Below, piece by piece: positions 1 to 4,366 of a DNA stretch of 5,348 nt (its first letter is position 1; each line of letters starts with the position of its first letter). Both the position numbers and the translations under genes were made by a program. The notes below the pieces were generated by a model that saw only the letters and a program-made list of their open reading frames with translations, was not told the origin of the DNA and made no database searches. Source of the DNA: Candidatus Nomurabacteria bacterium (GTDB lineage: Bacteria > Patescibacteriota > Minisyncoccia > Phycocordibacterales > UBA9973); assembly GCA_943356395.1 (NCBI GenBank), contig CALRFC010000047.1, positions 1-5,348 on the forward strand, in the 5' to 3' direction.

Positions 1-151
1 CCATCGCGATTCTGGCGTTGAAAAGGATTTTTGGCGGAGACTTCGGATCCGCGCCGTTCACCGAAACGAGCGCGCCCGCGACCGACGCCGATCCGATGTC
101 GATGATGAGTTCGAGCGATTCTTTTTTTGCGCTGCCGGAAAAAATACCCAT
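1..151 (-). CDS. PilM/FtsA-like actin-fold ATPase, N-terminal fragment
   Basis: Only the first 50 codons are inside the window; the rest lies beyond the left edge. The protein starts MGIFSGSAKKESLELIIDIG and continues with SASVAGALVSVNG. A hydrophobic strand followed by DIGSASVAGALV resembles the first phosphate-binding loop of the actin-like (ASKHA) fold, as in PilM, the cytoplasmic ATPase of type IV pilus assembly, and FtsA, the membrane tether of FtsZ. From memory, Parcubacteria-type genomes often carry genes that begin this way (short charged leader, then DIGSxSVGGALV) and are annotated PilM or FtsA; I cannot choose between them from 50 residues. The start is the ATG at 149-151. It has no Shine-Dalgarno sequence but has an extended -10 box six bases upstream, so it may be translated from a leaderless mRNA. 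No pilus genes are visible nearby to support a role. Confidence 0.6.
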   Translation of the reverse strand, partial: MGIFSGSAKKESLELIIDIGSASVAGALVSVNGADPKSPPKILFNARIAM

Positions 152-157
152 GTGATC

Positions 158-166
158 AGTATATCA
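158..166 (-). promoter_or_regulatory. Extended -10 promoter of the PilM/FtsA-like gene, probably leaderless
   Basis: On the minus strand TGA-TATACT is followed by six bases (GATCAC) and then the ATG at 151. TATACT matches the sigma-70 -10 consensus at five of six positions, and the upstream TG is the extended -10 feature. No good -35 hexamer is seen at 16-18 bases spacing. With the usual distance from -10 to start site, transcription would begin at or next to the A of ATG. The same layout occurs at the starts of alaS and mgtC. Confidence 0.6.
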
Positions 167-183
167 CAAGAAATTTTTTGAGA

Positions 184-219
184 ATGAGCCGCTTTCGCCA
201 AATGGCGAAAGTGGCTCAT
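184..219. repeat. 17-base-arm hairpin between alaS and the PilM/FtsA-like gene
   Basis: The arms ATGAGCCGCTTTCGCCA (184-200) and TGGCGAAAGTGGCTCAT (203-219) are complementary except for one pair, and are separated by AA. The odd pair (191/212) is G-U if the plus strand is transcribed but A-C if the minus strand is. It lies 102 bases after the alaS stop and about 20 bases upstream of the next -10 box. Neither strand has a clear U-tract after the stem, so it is not a textbook intrinsic terminator. It could be an imperfect terminator, an mRNA 3'-end stabiliser or a regulator site. Confidence 0.6.
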
Positions 220-242
220 CTTTACATTTGAGTATCTGGTCT

Positions 243-270
243 ATTCTAAAGTTCTATAGAACTTTAGAAT
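243..270. repeat. Perfect 28-base AT-rich palindrome, copy 1 of a two-copy element
   Basis: ATTCTAAAGTTCTA is followed directly by its exact reverse complement TAGAACTTTAGAAT. It begins nine bases after the alaS stop codon. A second copy, 24 of 28 bases identical, lies inside mnmA at 4581-4608. There is no U-tract on the minus strand after it (AGACC follows), so a plain terminator role for alaS is doubtful. Confidence 0.8.
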
Positions 271-279
271 TTATATTTA

Positions 280-1914
280 TTATTCGAGTATCGCTTTCAT
301 TCGGCGCACGCCTTGAGAGGAAGCTTCCTCTTTTAATATTTTGAAATGACCGAGCTCGCCGGTATTTGAAACATGCGGGCCGCCGCAGAATTCTTTGGAA
401 ATTTGATTGCCATTTTCGTCTTCTATGAAATACACGGAAACCGTGTCGGGATATTTCGCACCGAATTCCATTTCCGCCCCGAGCCGTTCGGCTTCCGCCA
501 AAGGCATCTGCCGACAGACAACAGAAAGTCCGCGTTTGATATTCTCATTCACGATATCTTCCACTTTCTTCTTTTCTTCATCGGTCATCTTGCGATCGAA
601 AGAAAAATCCATGCGCAAGCGCTCTTCAGTGATATTACTTCCCTTCTGTTTTACTTCTTTGCCCAAAACTTGCTGAAGCGCGGCGAGAAGCAAATGGTGG
701 GCGGTGTGGAGCGCAATGGTCTTCGGCTCGTGATTGGCCAAGCCGCCCTTGAACATACCGGCGGATGCGGTCTGGGAAAGTTTTTGGTGTTCGGAAATTT
801 TCTTCTTATAATCTTCGAGATCTATAGTTCGTCCTTTTTCTTTCGCCAACTCTTCAGTCAGCTCGATGGGAAAGCCGTATGTTGTCGCCAAAATAAACGG
901 ATCAGTTCCCTTTTCAAATTCTTTCATTCCCTTTTCCAAAGTTTCTCTGAATTTAGATTCTTCTTTTCCTATTTCGCCTTTGTCGTCTAAATCATAAACA
1001 TTTTTGTATATATTTTTTATTTTCTCAATTTCTTCAGATAAAGGTTTTTCTGAAAATCTCACAGCGCGGCGAATCAATCGGCGTAGCACATATCCGGCGC
1101 CGGTATTTGCAGGGGTGACGCCGTCTGAAATCATAAAAAGCGAAGCCTTCACATGGTCAGCCACTATCCGCTCCGACTTAGTAACCGGATTACTAAGTTT
1201 GGGTGCGGAAAACAAATCGGTTTCGTAAACATTTTCTTTTTTCTGCACTTGCACGAGCAAGCGCTCAAGGCCCATGCCGGTATCAATGCCCAAGACGGGC
1301 AGAGCTTCGTAGCGGCCGTCGGCGTGTTTGAAATATTGATTGAAAACGATGTTCCAAATCTCCACGCCGTTCACATATATTTCCGTCGTCGGGCCGCAGG
1401 GGCCTTCGAGTCCGGTCGGGCCCCAGAAATTGTCGGCGCGATTGTGATTTCTGATATTCAAATTCTGGTCGATGCTTTTCCAAATCTCACGTGATTCTTC
1501 GTCGGCCGGAATTTCGCTGTCGCCTTCGAAGACGGAAACATAATCAATAGTGAGACCGAGCTCTTTCGTGATGAATTCATGCGCGTATTCTATCGCTTCT
1601 TTCTTGCCATAACCGCCGAATGAAAAATTGCCGAGCATTTCGAAAAATGTCAGGTGTGTGTCGTCGCCGACTTCGTCGATGTCGCCGGTGCGAACGCATT
1701 TCTGAATCGTAACGACATTCTTTGAACCGAAATCACGGACGGCGTTTTCGGGCGCGGTGTAATACGGTTTGAATTGCTGCATGCCGGCCGTGGTGAAAAG
1801 GACGGAGATGTCGCCCTCCGGCACAAGCGAAGACGACGGCAGATGTTTGTGTTCGCCGCGTTCTTTGGCTTTAAAAAATTTTATGAATTTCTGGCGGATT
1901 TCGTTGGATTGCAT
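280..1914 (-). CDS. alaS: Alanine--tRNA ligase, compact form without C-Ala domain
   Basis: A cytoplasmic class II synthetase that attaches alanine to tRNA-Ala. The 544 residues comprise a catalytic domain (about 1-235), a helical tRNA-recognition domain (about 240-375) and an editing domain (about 400-544). Visible landmarks are LPSSSLVP and FTTAGMQQFKP near the N-terminus, FFEMLGNFSFG (motif 2, 90-100), GPTGLEGPCGPTTEIY (165-180), GIDTGMGLERL (motif 3, 209-219) and RRLIRRAVR (278-286). The editing zinc ligands are all present: H403 and H407 (HTAHH), C510 and H514 (CGGPH). The usual bacterial enzyme has about 850-900 residues. Here the editing beta-barrel between SAGMFKGGL (384-392) and H403 is missing, and the protein ends just after the SAD domain, so the C-Ala domain is absent. 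From memory this short form is common in CPR bacteria. The ATG at 1914 fits the family N-terminus; it has no Shine-Dalgarno sequence but a -10 box six bases upstream. Confidence 0.96.
   Translation of the reverse strand: MQSNEIRQKFIKFFKAKERGEHKHLPSSSLVPEGDISVLFTTAGMQQFKPYYTAPENAVRDFGSKNVVTIQKCVRTGDIDEVGDDTHLTFFEMLGNFSFGGYGKKEAIEYAHEFITKELGLTIDYVSVFEGDSEIPADEESREIWKSIDQNLNIRNHNRADNFWGPTGLEGPCGPTTEIYVNGVEIWNIVFNQYFKHADGRYEALPVLGIDTGMGLERLLVQVQKKENVYETDLFSAPKLSNPVTKSERIVADHVKASLFMISDGVTPANTGAGYVLRRLIRRAVRFSEKPLSEEIEKIKNIYKNVYDLDDKGEIGKEESKFRETLEKGMKEFEKGTDPFILATTYGFPIELTEELAKEKGRTIDLEDYKKKISEHQKLSQTASAGMFKGGLANHEPKTIALHTAHHLLLAALQQVLGKEVKQKGSNITEERLRMDFSFDRKMTDEEKKKVEDIVNENIKRGLSVVCRQMPLAEAERLGAEMEFGAKYPDTVSVYFIEDENGNQISKEFCGGPHVSNTGELGHFKILKEEASSQGVRRMKAILE
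1176..1198. repeat. 9-base-arm inverted repeat inside alaS
   Basis: ACTTAGTAA, five bases (CCGGA), then the exact complement TTACTAAGT. It encodes residues around 239-246 (KLSNPVTK), between the catalytic domain (ETDLF) and the helical domain (RIVADH). Most AlaRS proteins have a longer linker here. It is unrelated in sequence to the 28-base palindrome. Confidence 0.5.
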
Positions 1915-1920
1915 GGATAA

Positions 1921-1929
1921 AATATAGCA
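1921..1929 (-). promoter_or_regulatory. Extended -10 promoter of alaS, probably leaderless
   Basis: On the minus strand TGC-TATATT is followed by six bases (TTATCC) and the alaS ATG. TATATT matches the -10 consensus at five of six positions and has the extended TG. A -35 element is not convincing; the expected place overlaps the foot of the 1950-1980 hairpin. No Shine-Dalgarno sequence precedes the ATG. The predicted start site falls at the ATG. Confidence 0.65.
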
Positions 1930-1949
1930 GGAATTTTAGAATATTTAAC

Positions 1950-1986
1950 GGAGCGCCCCGACCGATGGTCGGGGCGCTCCTTTTTT
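1950..1986 (+). terminator. Strong intrinsic-terminator hairpin, U-tract on the plus strand
   Basis: GGAGCGCCCCGACC (1950-1963), a GAT loop, and the perfect complement GGTCGGGGCGCTCC (1967-1980) form a 14-pair GC-rich stem, followed on the plus strand by six T (1981-1986). On the minus strand, the direction of every gene here, the stem follows an A-tract and is trailed by GTTAAATATT, a poor U-tract. It sits 39 bases past the pepF stop, so it may still end pepF transcripts in the minus direction while working better in the plus direction. No plus-strand gene ends here. Confidence 0.7.
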
Positions 1987-2019
1987 CTCTTACTTAGGTG
2001 CCTTGCTTCCAAGTTGAGA

Positions 2020-3795
2020 TTATTTCTTTTTTCTCGTCAGTTTCTTCAATCTAGCAATGTCGGCTTTGATGGAAGCAAGACCTTCCTTCCAAAATTCCGG
2101 CTTCGTCACATCGATGCCGATTTTCTTGAAGATATGCTCCGGCGTGTCGCTCTCGCCAGCGCACAGGAATTCATCCACTTTTTTCATATATGACGGATCT
2201 TTTTTCACTCTAGCATAAAGCGCTTTTGAAATCAGCTGTCCAAATGCATATGAATAAACATAAAAGAAGTTCCTTATGTGCGACCAGTAAACAAAAAAAT
2301 ATCCATCTTCATCATTCAATTTAAAATCAGGACCCAAATAACTCTTCATGTGTTCATTCATAAGCACAGCGATTTTTTCTTTCGGAACATAGCCGTCTTT
2401 TCTCACGGCTTCGTGCAGAGCGAGTTCGAAATTGAAACATGCAACTTGGCGATATATGGTCTGAATATCGTCTTGAATCCGATCGTGAAGCGCGATCGCT
2501 TTTTCTTCATCCGACATCTCTTTCAATAACTCTTCGAAAGCGAAATTCTCGAAAAATGTGCTCGCAACTTCCGCCGTCGCAGTCGAGTGCCCTTCGTAAA
2601 ATACCGGCTGGGAATCCGCGCTCCGCACTCCGTGAACTGCATGCCCCATTTCATGTCCAAAGGTCATCACGGCATCGGGCGAATCGCTCCAATTGAGAAG
2701 GACGAAACCCGGATGAGATGCCGTTTTACTCACACTATACGCTCCGCTCGTCTTGCCGAGCTTCGGAAATACATCTATCTGACCGTTTTGGGCAAACGCT
2801 TCTATGATTTTCCTGTATTCCGGATCCGCATTCGTGAACGCGCTTTTGATCAGTTCGTATCCGTGTTCGAACGACACCTCTTTCCGCGTCGTGCCGATTG
2901 ATTTCGCGCGATCCGGATATTCCAGCTCTTTCACGCCGAGCAATTTTTTCTTGAGCGCAAAAAATTCATGCGCGATCGAAAATGATCCGGAAACGGCGGC
3001 AATGAGCGTGTCGATCGTACTCTCTTTGACTTGATGCGAGCTGGCTGTGGAAGAATACGGCTTCTCGTAGTGACGGAGCTCGTCCTTTATTTTTTTGTCA
3101 TAATACACGGCGTTCAACTCGGCCTCCGCGAAATGACTGGAATTCTTGAGAAGCGTGACGCATTTTTTATGAAGCTCGCGGCCGTCTCTCACAGAAAGAT
3201 CGCGGATTTTATTGATCGCATCGCCCAAAGAAATCTTCTTGCCTTTCCAGTCCACAGAAATGGATTGCAGGAGCTTCTGATTGCCGTCGATCCACATGGA
3301 GCGCGACTGGCTTCCTACGAGCGTGAGGATTTTTTCTTCCGGCTCGGTGAGCTGATGCTTGGCGGATTCGAAAATCTTTTCCAAAAAATATCTGTATGTT
3401 GCGAATTTCTTGTCGGCGAGCAGTTTTTTCTGGCGCGACTTTTCGATTTTTGCGATATCGAGTCCGAAAAAAATAATCTTATTGCCGGCTTTTTTGCAGA
3501 CATCGCTCAATCTCGCCTCCAACGCCCGAGCGGCGTCGTTCTTGCCGTCCAAATCGGTCAGGAAATAGAGATAAAGGAAGGGCGACGGCATGGATTCTAT
3601 CTTTTCCGTATCACGGAGCGCGGAGAGGAGCGCCGCATCATTTTTCAAATACGGCTTCCCTTTCTTATATTTTTTCTCAAACGCCTCGCACGCGCGGACA
3701 AACGCATCAGTGTCGCGCTTTATTTTCGGATCGTCGATCCCGTCGTAGAGAAGCTTCAGATTCCAAGAAGTTTTTATGTTATTTTTCTTATTCAT
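2020..3795 (-). CDS. pepF: M3-family oligoendopeptidase (PepF/M3B type)
   Basis: A zinc metallopeptidase that cleaves short peptides, normally in the cytoplasm; no signal peptide is visible. Numbered from the chosen start (591 residues), the zinc site HEMGH is at 381-385 with the third ligand Glu409 in TAEVAST, the spacing expected for family M3. The C-terminal substrate-binding block WSHIRNFFYVYSYAFGQL begins at 504; oligoendopeptidase F proteins have a similar HFYxxFYVYSYA segment. The length is normal for the family (about 600). The protein is rich in Lys and ends in a basic tail. Three in-frame ATGs are possible (3813, 3807, 3795). I prefer 3795 because it reads MNKKNNIKTSWNLKLLY, like family members, and its ATG overlaps the mgtC stop as ATGAATAA, typical of translational coupling. 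None has a Shine-Dalgarno sequence. Starting at 3813 would give 597 residues and a 26-base overlap. It is probably co-transcribed with mgtC. Confidence 0.92.
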   Translation of the reverse strand: MNKKNNIKTSWNLKLLYDGIDDPKIKRDTDAFVRACEAFEKKYKKGKPYLKNDAALLSALRDTEKIESMPSPFLYLYFLTDLDGKNDAARALEARLSDVCKKAGNKIIFFGLDIAKIEKSRQKKLLADKKFATYRYFLEKIFESAKHQLTEPEEKILTLVGSQSRSMWIDGNQKLLQSISVDWKGKKISLGDAINKIRDLSVRDGRELHKKCVTLLKNSSHFAEAELNAVYYDKKIKDELRHYEKPYSSTASSHQVKESTIDTLIAAVSGSFSIAHEFFALKKKLLGVKELEYPDRAKSIGTTRKEVSFEHGYELIKSAFTNADPEYRKIIEAFAQNGQIDVFPKLGKTSGAYSVSKTASHPGFVLLNWSDSPDAVMTFGHEMGHAVHGVRSADSQPVFYEGHSTATAEVASTFFENFAFEELLKEMSDEEKAIALHDRIQDDIQTIYRQVACFNFELALHEAVRKDGYVPKEKIAVLMNEHMKSYLGPDFKLNDEDGYFFVYWSHIRNFFYVYSYAFGQLISKALYARVKKDPSYMKKVDEFLCAGESDTPEHIFKKIGIDVTKPEFWKEGLASIKADIARLKKLTRKKK

Positions 3796-4279
3796 TTTCG
3801 TCGCCATTGCCATTGTCGGATTCTTTTATGAACGGAACTTCGCGCAAGCGCGCTTCCACGAACCAAAGCACGACGAAGATGAAGAGCGAGAGGATCGTGG
3901 CGATAACGGAAATCGAAAAGAAACCGAATCCCGCCCCCATGCCGATGCCGGCCGCGACCCAGAGCCCCGTTGCCGATGTGATGCCGATCAATTTCGTCCC
4001 CCGCCAGATCATGAGCCCCGCGCCCAAGAATCCGACGCCGGTGATGATCGAGGCCGCCATCTGCGTGGGATTGAATCCGGAAAATCCGGAATAGCCGAGC
4101 GCGACTTTCTCCGAAACGATGATGAAGAGCGCGGCGCCGAGCGCGACGAGCGAATAGGTGCGCATGGTCGCCGTCTTGTGCGCGAAAAGCCGCTCCATGC
4201 CGATGACCATTCCGCAGATCATGGCGACGAAAAGCTTGATGATGATGTCCGTATTCTCCGGACTTAAAAAATGTTGCAT
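3788..4279 (-). CDS. MgtC/SapB-family inner-membrane protein
   Basis: A 163-residue membrane protein with five likely helices (about 11-28, 40-56, 73-91, 97-118, 120-141) and an acidic, polar C-terminus (SDNGNGDENE). Family signatures are GMVIGMER (23-30), MRTYSLVALGAALF (39-52), GVGFLGAG (81-88) and ITSATGLWVAAGIGMGAG (100-117). In Salmonella, MgtC supports growth at low magnesium and inside macrophages and acts on the F1Fo ATP synthase. Many bacteria have family members of unknown role, so the function here is not known. It lacks the long C-terminal soluble domain of some homologues. The ATG at 4279 has no Shine-Dalgarno sequence but an extended -10 box ends six bases upstream. The last bases overlap the start of the peptidase gene. 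The gene looks more GC-rich than its neighbours. Confidence 0.92.
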   Translation of the reverse strand: MQHFLSPENTDIIIKLFVAMICGMVIGMERLFAHKTATMRTYSLVALGAALFIIVSEKVALGYSGFSGFNPTQMAASIITGVGFLGAGLMIWRGTKLIGITSATGLWVAAGIGMGAGFGFFSISVIATILSLFIFVVLWFVEARLREVPFIKESDNGNGDENE

Positions 4280-4285
4280 GTACGG

Positions 4286-4294
4286 ATTGTAGCA
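4286..4294 (-). promoter_or_regulatory. Extended -10 promoter of the mgtC-pepF pair, probably leaderless
   Basis: On the minus strand TGC-TACAAT is followed by six bases (CCGTAC) and the mgtC ATG at 4279. TACAAT matches the -10 consensus at five of six positions, with the extended TG. A T-rich run (CTTTTTCTTTT) lies where a -35 would be, without a recognisable hexamer. I see no Shine-Dalgarno sequence. In the rest of the 87-base gap there is a T-run after GGGGG but no clear stem, so the end of the mnmA transcript is not obvious. Confidence 0.6.
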
Positions 4295-4366
4295 AATCCG
4301 CGGAAAAGAAAAAGCCCCCTCAAGTATTTGATATAATTAACTTCTTTGAATTTAAACTCCAGAAAA

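Noticed and set aside
373..990. A 205-codon plus-strand frame opposite alaS
   Set aside because: The opposite strand encodes a well-conserved AlaRS with its editing motifs; the plus frame resembles no family I know.
3031..3831. A 266-codon open frame on the plus strand
   Set aside because: It lies entirely opposite the peptidase gene and the end of mgtC, has no recognisable domain, and is explained by the codon bias of the real genes.
3776..4267. A 163-codon plus-strand frame rich in Asp, Glu and Arg
   Set aside because: It is antisense to mgtC, whose family motifs are clear; its low-complexity charged composition is typical of a shadow frame.
4295..4325. Intrinsic terminator of mnmA at the T-run on the minus strand
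   Set aside because: The T-run follows GGGGGC, but I find no complementary C-rich arm upstream to form a stem.
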